From: CAZXYF01 sp964644705 | GTDB lineage: Bacteria; Planctomycetota; Brocadiia; SM23-32 | Assembly: GCA_964644705.1 (NCBI GenBank) | Contig: CAZXYF010000023.1 | Span: forward strand, 1 to 25,710 | Direction: 5' to 3' | Length of the DNA: 25,710 nucleotides | Part shown: positions 6,096-14,564 of the stretch, piece by piece | How the letters are laid out: each line of letters starts with the position of its first letter | Numbering within the stretch: position 1 is the stretch's first letter | Notes under the pieces: generated by a model | Told to the model about the DNA's origin: nothing | The model's input: the letters and a program-made list of their open reading frames with translations, nothing else | Database searches by the model: none | Position numbers and translations under genes: made by a program

Positions 6096-8123
6096 GTGTG
6101 TTTTGAGATGAAACATCGAGAGGTGAATACTGATTACCGCAAAAAATGGGCCACCACGGTACTTCTGTTCGTGTGCGTGTTGTTCATGCCCTTCATGCCT
6201 GAACGAAATGTGGAGGCGGATGATCAGAATCCGCAGGAGGGCCGCGGCACTCCCGGACAATCGTGGGAAGGGGAAATAATCCCCGTGCGCCAGGTTCGTC
6301 CCGGAATGAAGGGTTACGGTGTTACGGTTTTCAGGGGACGGAAGCGACAAAATTTTAAAGTGGAGATCCTGGGCACGACTCGTAGCATGACCCCCGGCAG
6401 CAGCATTGTGCTTGCTCGGCTGGAATCCCCCCACCTGGAAAAGTCGGGTTTAATCGCGGGGATGAGTGGAAGTCCCGTTTACATATATCCGGAGGAGGGA
6501 GAACCCGCGCAACTTCTTGGCGCGGTGGCCTATGGGTTTGCTTTCGCACGTGCCGCTATAGCTGGCATCACGCCGGCTGAGGACATGAAACAGCTTCTGA
6601 AAAGCGGGGGAAATACCGGTAGCGGAAAAACGAAGAAGACTCAACGAACAAAGATGTTTCGTAAAAACGTGCGCATCCTGAAACGGGCGGCCAGAGATAT
6701 CGGCGAAGACGAATCCGATCGCCGCTCGATCAGGCGGCGATTGCTGGGGGAGCGGCTGAAACTTTTTGGGCTCAATACGGCAGACTCTGCCCCGGATGTC
6801 CCGGTGGATGTGGAACTGAGCGATGAGGGGCGTTCCGATGGTAAGGCCTCGATGAGCTATTTACCTGTTCCCATGGCGGTCGGTGATTTCGGAGACAAGT
6901 ATTACGACCGGTTCGCTTCGTTGGTGCGCATGGGGGGATATTTGCCGGTTCAGTCAATGGCCGCGAAAGGTGGGAAAGCAGCAGCGGGAAAAACTCGAAT
7001 CGCAGCAGGTATGCCGATCGGGGGCGTATATGTGACCGGTGATCTGCAATTGGCTGGGATAGGGACGATAACCTTTGTTGACGGAAAAAAACTGGTGGGT
7101 TTTGGGCATCCCATGGGCAATACGGGCATGAGCAAACTACCGCTCGCCACGGGTCGCGTTCAGGCCGTTATCCCGTCATACATGAGATCCTTTCGTCTGG
7201 CGTCTATAGACAGGGTGGTGGGAACCCTGGTCCAGGACCGGGGTGTTGGTATCGTGGGCAAACTTGGCGAGAAAGCCCCAATGTTTCCCGTTACCGTGCG
7301 GGTTACCGGGGACCATGAGACGACGTACAACTATAAAGTGGCGGGCTACTGGCGAGTGGCGCCGATGGCGAGTTTTTACGCGGCAATGGCCGGTGCATTG
7401 CACTGGGAAGGGCAGGGCACCGGGGAAACAATCGTCGCTGAGTCGACTATCAAGCTGGAGGGGGTAGAGGATCCGATCGTCCTGGAAAACACCTACGCTG
7501 GCTATCAGTCTGTTGCTCCCATACATGACATGATTTTGCGTCCGCTATCATTCCTTATGCCCAATCCGTTCAGAGACGTGACGGTGGAGAAGCTGGATGT
7601 ACATCTCCAAATCGAACCGCAAGTAGAATCGGCTCGGGTGGAAGGAATTTCCCTGCAGGAATCGAGGGTAAAACCGGGAGAGATGATACGCATACGCGTG
7701 CAACTGAAAAAGTATCAGGGCAAAACCGCCTGGAAGGAAATAAAGCTTCGGGTCCCAACCAATGCACAACCCGGCAGCTCGGTTAATCTCATTGTCTGCG
7801 GGGCACAAACATACCGGATGTTGCGGGCTCAGCTGGACCCGGGTTTTTTCGCGCCCGATGATTTTCATGGACTGTTAGAAAACGTGCGATGGTCCCCGTC
7901 CAATACCAGGATTTATGCCCGAGCGGGTTTCATCCGGCGGGGATTAAGATACCAGGGCACGGCGATGCCGAACTTACCCGGATCCACACGGGTACTGATG
8001 GAAAGTGGTACTGCCTACGGACGGACTGAAGCCCTCATGAAGGACCAAACGACATCCGTGCAGTCCCCATGGGTCATACAGGGCCTGGTGAGAGCCCGTC
8101 TGAACATCGTGCGGGAAAAATGA
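6096..8123 (+). CDS. Exported SpoIVB peptidase S55-type domain protein
   Basis: About 675 residues. A basic N-terminus and a hydrophobic stretch (TTVLLFVCVLFMPFMP) form a signal peptide or anchor, so the protein acts outside the cytoplasm. A domain like that of peptidase family S55 (SpoIVB) follows: VRQVRPGMKGYGVTVF, VEILGT, LARLESPHLEKSGLIAG and GMSGSPVY (residues 122-129, with the putative nucleophilic Ser). GFGHPMG, with His338, comes about 200 residues later. A Lys/Arg-rich linker (about 180-235) lies between. The C-terminal 300 residues look beta-rich and unassigned. Start choice is uncertain: GTG 6096 has GGAG at ideal spacing, ATG 6108 is possible, and ATG 6039 overlaps the trxB stop. 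It follows trxB and precedes two more exported proteins. Protease activity is inferred from family only. Confidence 0.82.
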   Translation: MCFEMKHREVNTDYRKKWATTVLLFVCVLFMPFMPERNVEADDQNPQEGRGTPGQSWEGEIIPVRQVRPGMKGYGVTVFRGRKRQNFKVEILGTTRSMTPGSSIVLARLESPHLEKSGLIAGMSGSPVYIYPEEGEPAQLLGAVAYGFAFARAAIAGITPAEDMKQLLKSGGNTGSGKTKKTQRTKMFRKNVRILKRAARDIGEDESDRRSIRRRLLGERLKLFGLNTADSAPDVPVDVELSDEGRSDGKASMSYLPVPMAVGDFGDKYYDRFASLVRMGGYLPVQSMAAKGGKAAAGKTRIAAGMPIGGVYVTGDLQLAGIGTITFVDGKKLVGFGHPMGNTGMSKLPLATGRVQAVIPSYMRSFRLASIDRVVGTLVQDRGVGIVGKLGEKAPMFPVTVRVTGDHETTYNYKVAGYWRVAPMASFYAAMAGALHWEGQGTGETIVAESTIKLEGVEDPIVLENTYAGYQSVAPIHDMILRPLSFLMPNPFRDVTVEKLDVHLQIEPQVESARVEGISLQESRVKPGEMIRIRVQLKKYQGKTAWKEIKLRVPTNAQPGSSVNLIVCGAQTYRMLRAQLDPGFFAPDDFHGLLENVRWSPSNTRIYARAGFIRRGLRYQGTAMPNLPGSTRVLMESGTAYGRTEALMKDQTTSVQSPWVIQGLVRARLNIVREK

Positions 8124-8157
8124 ATGCCAGAATGGATCTGTCGCGAGCGAGCGTACT

Positions 8158-10317
8158 ATGGTTTATAAACGAAAGATAGCTATGAAATTGCAACGAACCT
8201 TATTTGTTCAAATGATCGCGCTGGTCGCACTGGTTACGGCTTCCGTAACCCTGGCAAAATCCTGGGAAGTCAAGGGCGCGAAAGAGTTTGCAAAGGGCGA
8301 GCTGGAAGGCGTATCCCTGCGATCAACGGGAGAAATCAGACTGGCGCCGGAGATCAATGGGCTCGACGGCGTGAAAAGTTCCTATATCTGGGATCTGTCG
8401 GTTTCGCCGACCGGGGAAGGAACCTATGCGGGAACGGGAAGTCCCGCGGCTGTGCTGCGGATTGAGGGGGACGAGGTGGAGCGTCTGCATACAACCAGCG
8501 AGGCGCATGTGACGAGTATATTGGCCCTGAAAGACGGTTCTGTGCTGGCGGCAACCGCGCCCAGGGGCATTGTTTACAGGATAAAACCGGATGGTCCGGT
8601 AAGTGTTTTTGCCGACCTGGAGGTGCGGTACGTGTGGGATATGATCTCGCTGTCGGGCCGCGACTGGCCAATTTACTGCGCTACCGGCGTGCCTGCGCGC
8701 ATTCTGGAGCTTACGGAGGATGGTGGGAGGCGAATCGTGTATGAATCATCCGAGCAAAATCTGATGTGTCTGGCTCCCGATAAACGGGATAGCACAATTT
8801 ATGCGGGGAGTCAGCCCAGCGGACTCGTCTATAAAATATCCACCGATGGCGATGTCTCCGTTCTGTATGACGCACGAGAGAAGGAGGTTCACGCGCTCAG
8901 TTTGTCTGACGACGGCGTACTTTACGCTGCGACGGCGCAGGCTGACAAATCCAGGAAAAAACTGCCCACGGCGGGGAATGGTAATCGCCGAGATGGCGGA
9001 TCAACTGCCCCTCAGTCCGGCTCGAAAAACGCCAAGAGGAACGGCAGAAATTCCGCGAATAACAGTGTTTACCGGATTCATCCGGAGAAAGGGGCGAGCC
9101 GGGTGATGCGGTTGAACCAGAGTCTCGGGTTATCGCTGGTCGTCGGCGCGGAGGAAAAATTGATGGTGGGAACAGGAGGGGAAGGGCGGCTATTAGAGGT
9201 GGACGGAGAAGAAAACGTGACGGTAGTGGAAGTTGACGGCGCAGATGATGTGACAGCATTGGTGCGGGGTGGGGATACCAGTGAGGTGATCGTGGGTACG
9301 TCCAACAGCGGTCAGTTGTTGAAACGAACGGATGGGTACAGCCGTGAAGGACGCTATGTATCCCGGGTGTATGATGCTGGTTATCTGTCGTCCTGGGGTC
9401 GGGTGACCAAGGAAACCCGCGAGCCGAAAGGTACTTCAATTACGATCCAGTTACGAGTGGGAAATACGGAGGAACCTGGAGAATCCTGGACGGAATGGCG
9501 GAATATAGAAGAGGATGAGGGGCAATTACCTCTGAGTCGTTTCGGCCAGTTGAGAGCGGTGATGTCGACGACCAGAACGGAAGTTACGCCGGAGTTGCTG
9601 ACGATGACAGCGTATTATCGCCAGTGCAATCGACGGCCGGACGTGCGGAGCCTGAGCATCGATGGGGCGGATTCTGGTGATAAAAGTGGCCGGGGAAAAG
9701 GGAAATCACGGAATGGGCAGGAGCGGAAGACAAAACTCACGCGTGTTATTCGATGGAAGGCGACTGATCCGAACGACGACCCCCTCGTGTATGATCTCTA
9801 TTATCGCGGTTTGTATGAAGAAAACTGGAAAGAAATTGAGGAAGACATCAAGGGCAGGAACCGCGCAAAATGGGATACGCAGCGCGTTCCCGACGGCAAA
9901 TATCTACTGCGGCTTGTTGTCACCGATCGGATGGCGCGGGCCAGAGCGAAAGCGCTGACCGACAGTGAGATCACAGCGCCGTTTCTGGTTGATAACACCC
10001 GTCCCCGGGTCGTGTCTTTGAAGAGTAAGAAAACCCCGGAGGGAAATAAGTACATTATCGAAGGAAAAGCCAAAGATGAAAGCAGCGTGATAGAGAAGAT
10101 ATCTGTGAGCCGGAACGGTCAGCAGTGGAAGACCGTATTCCCCACTGATAATATGTTTGATGCCCGGTCTGAAACCTTTACCTACACGACGAAGGAACTG
10201 GAGGCAGGTGAACACGTGTTTGTGTTTGCGGCCAGGGATTCGGCGGGTAATGTGGGGAGCGACAAATATGTCATAAAGGTGAGCGGTTCGGGAAAAGATG
10301 AGCGGAGCAACAGGTGA
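8158..10317 (+). CDS. Exported beta-propeller-like protein with C-terminal beta-sandwich region
   Basis: A 719-residue protein with a signal peptide (LFVQMIALVALVTASVTLA). Residues about 70-390 contain recurring blade-like units such as VWDMISL, VLAATAPRGIVYRI, IYAGSQPSGLVYKIS and VLYAATA, typical of WD40/NHL-style propellers that bind partners rather than catalyse. A polar insert rich in Gly, Asn, Arg and Lys (about 262-300) interrupts one blade. The second half has fibronectin- or cadherin-like strands: RWKATDPNDDPLVYDLYYR, RVPDGKYLLRLVVTDRMA, PFLVDNTRPRV and HVFVFAARDSAGN. The start could be ATG 8158 or ATG 8182; neither has a strong ribosome site. It lies 34 bases after the S55-type gene. 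I do not recognise a named family, and a role in an envelope complex is inference. Confidence 0.78.
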   Translation: MVYKRKIAMKLQRTLFVQMIALVALVTASVTLAKSWEVKGAKEFAKGELEGVSLRSTGEIRLAPEINGLDGVKSSYIWDLSVSPTGEGTYAGTGSPAAVLRIEGDEVERLHTTSEAHVTSILALKDGSVLAATAPRGIVYRIKPDGPVSVFADLEVRYVWDMISLSGRDWPIYCATGVPARILELTEDGGRRIVYESSEQNLMCLAPDKRDSTIYAGSQPSGLVYKISTDGDVSVLYDAREKEVHALSLSDDGVLYAATAQADKSRKKLPTAGNGNRRDGGSTAPQSGSKNAKRNGRNSANNSVYRIHPEKGASRVMRLNQSLGLSLVVGAEEKLMVGTGGEGRLLEVDGEENVTVVEVDGADDVTALVRGGDTSEVIVGTSNSGQLLKRTDGYSREGRYVSRVYDAGYLSSWGRVTKETREPKGTSITIQLRVGNTEEPGESWTEWRNIEEDEGQLPLSRFGQLRAVMSTTRTEVTPELLTMTAYYRQCNRRPDVRSLSIDGADSGDKSGRGKGKSRNGQERKTKLTRVIRWKATDPNDDPLVYDLYYRGLYEENWKEIEEDIKGRNRAKWDTQRVPDGKYLLRLVVTDRMARARAKALTDSEITAPFLVDNTRPRVVSLKSKKTPEGNKYIIEGKAKDESSVIEKISVSRNGQQWKTVFPTDNMFDARSETFTYTTKELEAGEHVFVFAARDSAGNVGSDKYVIKVSGSGKDERSNR

Positions 10318-10433
10318 GGTGAGGGTTGATGAAGGTCTAAGGGCCGGGTACCATGGGGATGTGTCGAGTATGCGTTGCACCACCTGGCATTGGCGAAATG
10401 AACAAGCATATTCTCGGGCGGAGGAACCTGCTT

Positions 10434-11699
10434 ATGAAAATGAGAAAAGCGTTGTTACTCGGAGTTGTAGTGTTTGCTTTTGGGATATGCCCTCTGCAGG
10501 GTCAGGAAACGGGGGAAGGGGAAGGAAGGGAATCAGAGCAGAAGGCGCCCAAGGAAAAAAGTGTGCGTCGTATGGAGGTCAAACGTTACATGGGGGTCAG
10601 CCCGGAGGTTGCTAATAGAGCCATCACCCGCGGGCTTAATCGGCATGTTCGTTTCTCCGATACATATGAAGGAGCACGCTCAGCGCCGCGTTCATTGAGA
10701 AATGTCAGCCTGGATGGGAAACGGTATCGTATAGCTGCTATGATCCGGACGGGCAGTAATTTGTTCTGTCTCGTGCCCGCGGACCAGAAAGATACCATCA
10801 ATAAGCTGCAACAGTCTAACGGCATTGCAGTGGGACAAAAGATCACAATAGAAGCCACGACACTGGGAATGGCGGCACCCGGGGGAGTGCTTCTTCTGGA
10901 TCGGATGATAACGGGGGAGGGCGAAAAGTCCAGCATCGAGCATCAGCTGGTGCTGAGATGGCCTCAGGCTCGAGGGGTTCAACCCATACGTATTAATGAA
11001 CCCGGGGAACACTCAGTCAGTTTCCCGTGTCGTCACGAGCGTGGTGATAAAGCTAAGATTCGTCTGGTCATCAAGCAACGGGATCGAAAGAAATTCCTGG
11101 CTGAAATAAAGAAGAAAAAAGCTAAAACCACGGATGAATCGAAGGATGAGGAAAAGAAGGGGGACGAGGAAGAGGAGGATGAGGAGGATAAGGAGTACCG
11201 CAGATTTGAGGCTTCGGCTGTTTACCGGCAGATCCGGGAGGGCAACAGGCTCAACGTTGAGTTTGAAGACAAGGCAAAAGGTACGCCTCCGCGAGTATCG
11301 AGATCGATTCGTTTGCCCGGGGGGAGAAGGATTCGACTTGGAGGGGCATTTGATACTTACACCGGAATCACCTGTCTTGTGCCGCAGAAGGAGGAAAAGA
11401 TGGTGGAGCTGGTAAATCGCCTGATTCCAGGTCAGCGCGTCAAAATCTGGGGATCGACGCTGCCGCCCAATCGCCAGTACCGCCCCTTAATCGTGGATAA
11501 AATTGAGATTCCCGGCAGTACGAAACCGCAACAGAGTGATAGCGTTTGGGATGTGACGCTTTTCTGGTCGGATATCGACTCGGTTCGGTTTTATAAGATA
11601 GGGAGCTATAATCTCACCTTTCCCTGCCAGCATGAAGAGGATCGTCAGGAGAGGTTGAACATTGAATTACGCGAGGTGCGGGTTATATCGGAGGAATAA
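10434..11699 (+). CDS. Exported protein with a duplicated Cys/CxHE domain, unknown function
   Basis: A 421-residue protein I do not recognise. The ATG at 10434 is chosen because GGAGGA at 10420-10425 stands eight bases ahead and a clean signal peptide (MKMRKALLLGVVVFAFGICP) follows; upstream ATGs at 10353 and 10398 lack this. The mature part holds two similar units of about 130 residues (roughly 70-212 and 275-416). Each has a basic strand, a (F/T)CLVP motif (C112, C314), a V/I-GQ(K/R)-(I/V)-x-I motif, an LL/LIVDKI-like strand and a terminal FPC-x-HE motif (C199/H201/E202 and C398/H400/E401). A Lys/Glu/Asp-rich linker (about 218-257) separates them. It ends the trxB run and converges on the oxidoreductase operon. 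Metal, haem or disulfide roles for the conserved Cys/His are only possibilities. Confidence 0.8.
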   Translation: MKMRKALLLGVVVFAFGICPLQGQETGEGEGRESEQKAPKEKSVRRMEVKRYMGVSPEVANRAITRGLNRHVRFSDTYEGARSAPRSLRNVSLDGKRYRIAAMIRTGSNLFCLVPADQKDTINKLQQSNGIAVGQKITIEATTLGMAAPGGVLLLDRMITGEGEKSSIEHQLVLRWPQARGVQPIRINEPGEHSVSFPCRHERGDKAKIRLVIKQRDRKKFLAEIKKKKAKTTDESKDEEKKGDEEEEDEEDKEYRRFEASAVYRQIREGNRLNVEFEDKAKGTPPRVSRSIRLPGGRRIRLGGAFDTYTGITCLVPQKEEKMVELVNRLIPGQRVKIWGSTLPPNRQYRPLIVDKIEIPGSTKPQQSDSVWDVTLFWSDIDSVRFYKIGSYNLTFPCQHEEDRQERLNIELREVRVISEE

Positions 11700-11777
11700 T
11701 CCGTCCGTTATGACCCTCCTGAAGTGTAAGACACGCATGTCGGGCATTTTGATTTTGGATTATGCTGCTCGGGGCAG

Positions 11778-12371
11778 TTAATCCTGTGGTTTCTGTGGCT
11801 CGCTTGTTTCCAAACCCGTATGGAGTGCTTTCAGGTTGAGATCGATCTGGTCGGTTTTGTCTGGTGTCAACCAGTCCTCAATGGCAGTTTCAAGACTGTT
11901 GATCTGACATAACCCAGTGAGATTGATGAACCCTCCCAGCAGAATGACATTGGCGACCAGCTCATTTCCCATCTGAGCGGCCATGTCTCTTGCCGGCACA
12001 TCCAGTACTACCTGTTTATTTGAGGAGGTGTCCTCCTCCCCGGCGACCATTGAAGAATCATAGACCAGATTACCACCGGGCACAAGAATGCCGCGGAAGC
12101 GGTCATACGACATCTGGTTCAAAATAACCAGAGAGTTTGCCGCTTCGACGTATGGGCTGAAGATTTCTTCGGGGGAGATGACGATATGACAGTTGCACGT
12201 ACCGCCTCGAACCTCCGTTCCGTATGAAGGCATGTAGGTCGCGTTTAATCCCTCAGCTATAGCGGCATTGCAGAGAAGCTTTCCCAGACTCAGGATGCCC
12301 TGACCGCCAAAGCCGGCGATCAATATGCGATGTTCCCTGTCCGTGTCTGTGTCTGTGTTGTTTGCTGTCAT
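11778..12371 (-). CDS. 2-oxoacid:ferredoxin oxidoreductase, gamma subunit
   Basis: A 197-residue gamma-type subunit of the pyruvate/2-oxoacid:ferredoxin oxidoreductase family. ILIAGFGGQGILSLGKLLCNAA opens the domain, and the MPSYGTEVRGGTCNCHIVIS signature, PYVEAANSLVILNQMSYDRF and the GGFINLTG segment follow. In four-subunit enzymes this subunit helps assemble the complex that oxidises a 2-oxoacid with CoA and reduces ferredoxin. A run of repeated Thr-Asp codons (NTDTDTD) precedes the domain. It is the last gene of the operon, 60 bases after the beta subunit. Its C-terminus is short and polar. Which 2-oxoacid is used cannot be decided here. Confidence 0.92.
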   Translation of the reverse strand: MTANNTDTDTDREHRILIAGFGGQGILSLGKLLCNAAIAEGLNATYMPSYGTEVRGGTCNCHIVISPEEIFSPYVEAANSLVILNQMSYDRFRGILVPGGNLVYDSSMVAGEEDTSSNKQVVLDVPARDMAAQMGNELVANVILLGGFINLTGLCQINSLETAIEDWLTPDKTDQIDLNLKALHTGLETSEPQKPQD

Positions 12372-12431
12372 ATCAGTCAGTTATCGATGAATGGTGAATT
12401 ATCTGATCAAGTGAAAGGGGGAGTGAACCGA

Positions 12432-13205
12432 TCAATGGTAGTCATCTGGATTCGCGTCCTTAATCACCCCCAGGGGAAAGGTCTCGGTCATGATGTTTTC
12501 GATGTGTTCGACACATTCTCGCGGAGACATACGCCAGTAGGTGGGGCAGGGGGAAAGAATCTCAACGAAAGAGAATCCGATGTCATTGATCTGATATTCA
12601 AAAGCTTTTCTCAGCGTACGTTTTGTTTTCCGAACATGGCCGGCTGAAGTCACTGTGCACCGGGCGATGAGGCGGGGGGAATCGAGTTCCTCCAGCAGCT
12701 CACACATTCGTATGGGGGGGCCTTCGTTATTAACATCTCGGCCACGAGGTGTCGTAGTCGTTTTCTGGTTCTCCAGCGTCGTGGGGGCCATCTGGCCCTG
12801 CGTCATGCCGTAAACCGCGTTATTGATAAAAATGACAGTAATGTTTTCGCCACGGTTGGCACAATGAATGGTTTCCGCCATGCCAATCGAGGCCAGGTCG
12901 CCGTCGCCCTGATAAGTGAACACCACGTTATCGGGGTTGATGCGTTTCAAACCCGTAGCCACCGCCGGAGGGCGCCCATGGGCGGCCTCCGTCCAATCGA
13001 TATCAATATAATTGTAGGCCAGTACGGCGCATCCAACCGGAGCAATACCAACGGTGCGTTCCCGGATTCCAAGATCATCTATGACCTCGCCCAGGACCCT
13101 GTGAACAATACCATGACCGCAGCCCGGACAGTAATGGGTTTGATTGTCGGTCATGCATGATGGGCGGGTGTATTTAGGTTTTTTGGTGATTTGCGGTGTG
13201 CTCAT
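12432..13205 (-). CDS. 2-oxoacid:ferredoxin oxidoreductase, beta subunit (TPP-binding)
   Basis: The 257-residue thiamine-diphosphate-binding beta subunit. The N-terminal HYCPGCGHGIVHR has the C26-x2-C29 pair. VGIAPVGCAV and AAHGRPPAVATGLKRINPD follow, and then the TPP motif runs from GDGDLASIGMAETIHC to the downstream FINNAVYGMTQGQMAPTT. Together with the alpha subunit it makes the active site for oxidative decarboxylation of a 2-oxoacid. The length and motif set resemble the Kor/Vor type rather than fused pyruvate:ferredoxin oxidoreductases. It starts nine bases after the alpha stop, so translation is probably coupled. The substrate may be 2-oxoglutarate or a branched-chain 2-oxoacid. Confidence 0.95.
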   Translation of the reverse strand: MSTPQITKKPKYTRPSCMTDNQTHYCPGCGHGIVHRVLGEVIDDLGIRERTVGIAPVGCAVLAYNYIDIDWTEAAHGRPPAVATGLKRINPDNVVFTYQGDGDLASIGMAETIHCANRGENITVIFINNAVYGMTQGQMAPTTLENQKTTTTPRGRDVNNEGPPIRMCELLEELDSPRLIARCTVTSAGHVRKTKRTLRKAFEYQINDIGFSFVEILSPCPTYWRMSPRECVEHIENIMTETFPLGVIKDANPDDYH

Positions 13206-13214
13206 ATTTTTATG

Positions 13215-14288
13215 TTACTCAGATATGGAGTTTATCTTTTGGGAGATTTCGCCGACCGTAGGGATACCTTCGCCGGGAAGGGGGAGCAGGTGGACCGGTG
13301 TGTCACCTTCAGCCGTCAGTCGGACGTCTTCAACCAGCTGTCCAGCACTCATTTCCACAGTCAGGGCCATGTCAACCCTGTTTAGATGGTCTTTCAGGGC
13401 GTTTACGGGAAATGGCCAAAGTGTGATAGGACGGAACAGGCCAACGCGTGCATCGAGCTCGTCGGGATGGTGCAGGACCAGTTCCCGGGCGATTCGGGCC
13501 GAACTGCCGTATGCGACGATCAGAATATCCGCTTCGTCGCAGCGCAGAGTTTCGTATCGGGGTTCTGCCTGTTGTATCTGTTTGTACTTTTCCTGCAGGT
13601 TCTCGTTATGGCGGGGCAGGGCGTCGTCTGTGAAATACAGTGAACGGATCACATTTTTCGGGCGGTCTTTGGCGCCCGTCAGAGCCCAGGGTTTCTTTAC
13701 GTGATCGGGTTCTGGCAGATTATCGAGGTTGATCCCCTCCATCATCTGGCCGGTCATAGCATCGCTGAGGACAACCACCGGTGTGCGGTATTTATCGGCA
13801 AGGTTGAACGCTTCAAACGTGAACTCGGCCATCTCCTGGACGCTGGCGGGAGCCAGCGATATGCAGCGATAATCGCCATGTCCACCGCCACGTGTGGTCT
13901 GAAAGTAGTCTCCCTGGGACGGTCCGATGCCTCCCAGTCCGGGCCCCCCGCGTTGTACGTTTATAATGACGGCGGGAAGTTCCGCTCCGGCGAGGTAGGA
14001 TATGCCTTCCTGCTTCAGGCTGATCCCCGGGCTGCTGGAGGAAGTCATGCATCGTGCGCCCCCGGCGCTGGCTCCGAATACCATGTTGATGGCGGCCAGT
14101 TCGCTTTCGGCCTGAACGAATGTCCCATCCCTCAGTGGGAGCTGATCGGCCATGTATGCAATAAGCTCGTTCTGAGGAGTGATGGGATAACCAGCATAAA
14201 ATTGGCATCCCGCGCGTATGGCAGCTTCCCCGGCGGCCACGTTGCCGGATATGAGTGTTTTGTTAGAATTGTCTGTATTCTGTGTCAT
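13215..14288 (-). CDS. vorB: 2-oxoacid:ferredoxin oxidoreductase, alpha subunit (VorB/KorA type)
   Basis: A 357-residue alpha subunit without the long fusion seen in some KorA proteins. AAGEAAIRAGCQFYAGYPITPQ, QAESELAAINMVFGASAGG, RCMTSSSSPGISLKQEGISY, NVQRGGPGLGGIGPSQGDY and GGGHGDYRCISLAPASVQEM are nearly textbook for the group annotated VorB (3-methyl-2-oxobutanoate dehydrogenase subunit). The C-terminal domain includes LIVAYGSSARIARE and a VEMSAGQLVEDVRL segment near the end. The symbol reflects closest family resemblance by eye; a 2-oxoglutarate enzyme (korA) is equally possible biochemically. It sits between the ferredoxin gene (30 bases upstream) and the beta gene (9 bases downstream). 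Confidence 0.93.
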   Translation of the reverse strand: MTQNTDNSNKTLISGNVAAGEAAIRAGCQFYAGYPITPQNELIAYMADQLPLRDGTFVQAESELAAINMVFGASAGGARCMTSSSSPGISLKQEGISYLAGAELPAVIINVQRGGPGLGGIGPSQGDYFQTTRGGGHGDYRCISLAPASVQEMAEFTFEAFNLADKYRTPVVVLSDAMTGQMMEGINLDNLPEPDHVKKPWALTGAKDRPKNVIRSLYFTDDALPRHNENLQEKYKQIQQAEPRYETLRCDEADILIVAYGSSARIARELVLHHPDELDARVGLFRPITLWPFPVNALKDHLNRVDMALTVEMSAGQLVEDVRLTAEGDTPVHLLPLPGEGIPTVGEISQKINSISE

Positions 14289-14318
14289 GTTACACCACGG
14301 AGAATGTGTTCTGATTTG

Positions 14319-14564
14319 CTACTTTTGTGCGTCGCCATCCTGTTCAACCAGCTCATATACCTCTATCGCAGCATCCGGGCAGATTGTAGCGCATTTCAAA
14401 CATCCGCTGCAATCTGGCTCATCACGTACCGCAACGATCCGCTGTCCGTCTTCGTTGGGAGTCTCCTGGACGAACAGCTTGTCAAGATTGCATTCGTCGA
14501 CGCATAAGCCGCAACCTTTGCAGTAGCGGCCCAATATTTCCACTTTGAATTTTTTACTGGACAT
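14319..14564 (-). CDS. 2[4Fe-4S] ferredoxin subunit of the 2-oxoacid oxidoreductase
   Basis: An 81-residue ferredoxin-like delta subunit. Two complete cluster motifs are visible: Cys-x2-Cys-x2-Cys-x3-Cys in YCKGCGLCVDECN and again in CSGCLKCATICPD. It would pass electrons from the TPP site to a soluble ferredoxin. The start overlaps the 3' end of nadK by 11 bases, suggesting translational coupling, and the alpha subunit follows 30 bases later. The tail is Glu/Asp-rich. It is small, but position and motifs make the assignment secure. Confidence 0.94.
   Translation of the reverse strand: MSSKKFKVEILGRYCKGCGLCVDECNLDKLFVQETPNEDGQRIVAVRDEPDCSGCLKCATICPDAAIEVYELVEQDGDAQK

Noticed and set aside
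11700..11777. Possible terminator between the convergent duplicated-domain and gamma-subunit genes
   Set aside because: Only a four-pair stem (GACA/TGTC) followed by a loose T-rich run is visible, too weak to annotate.
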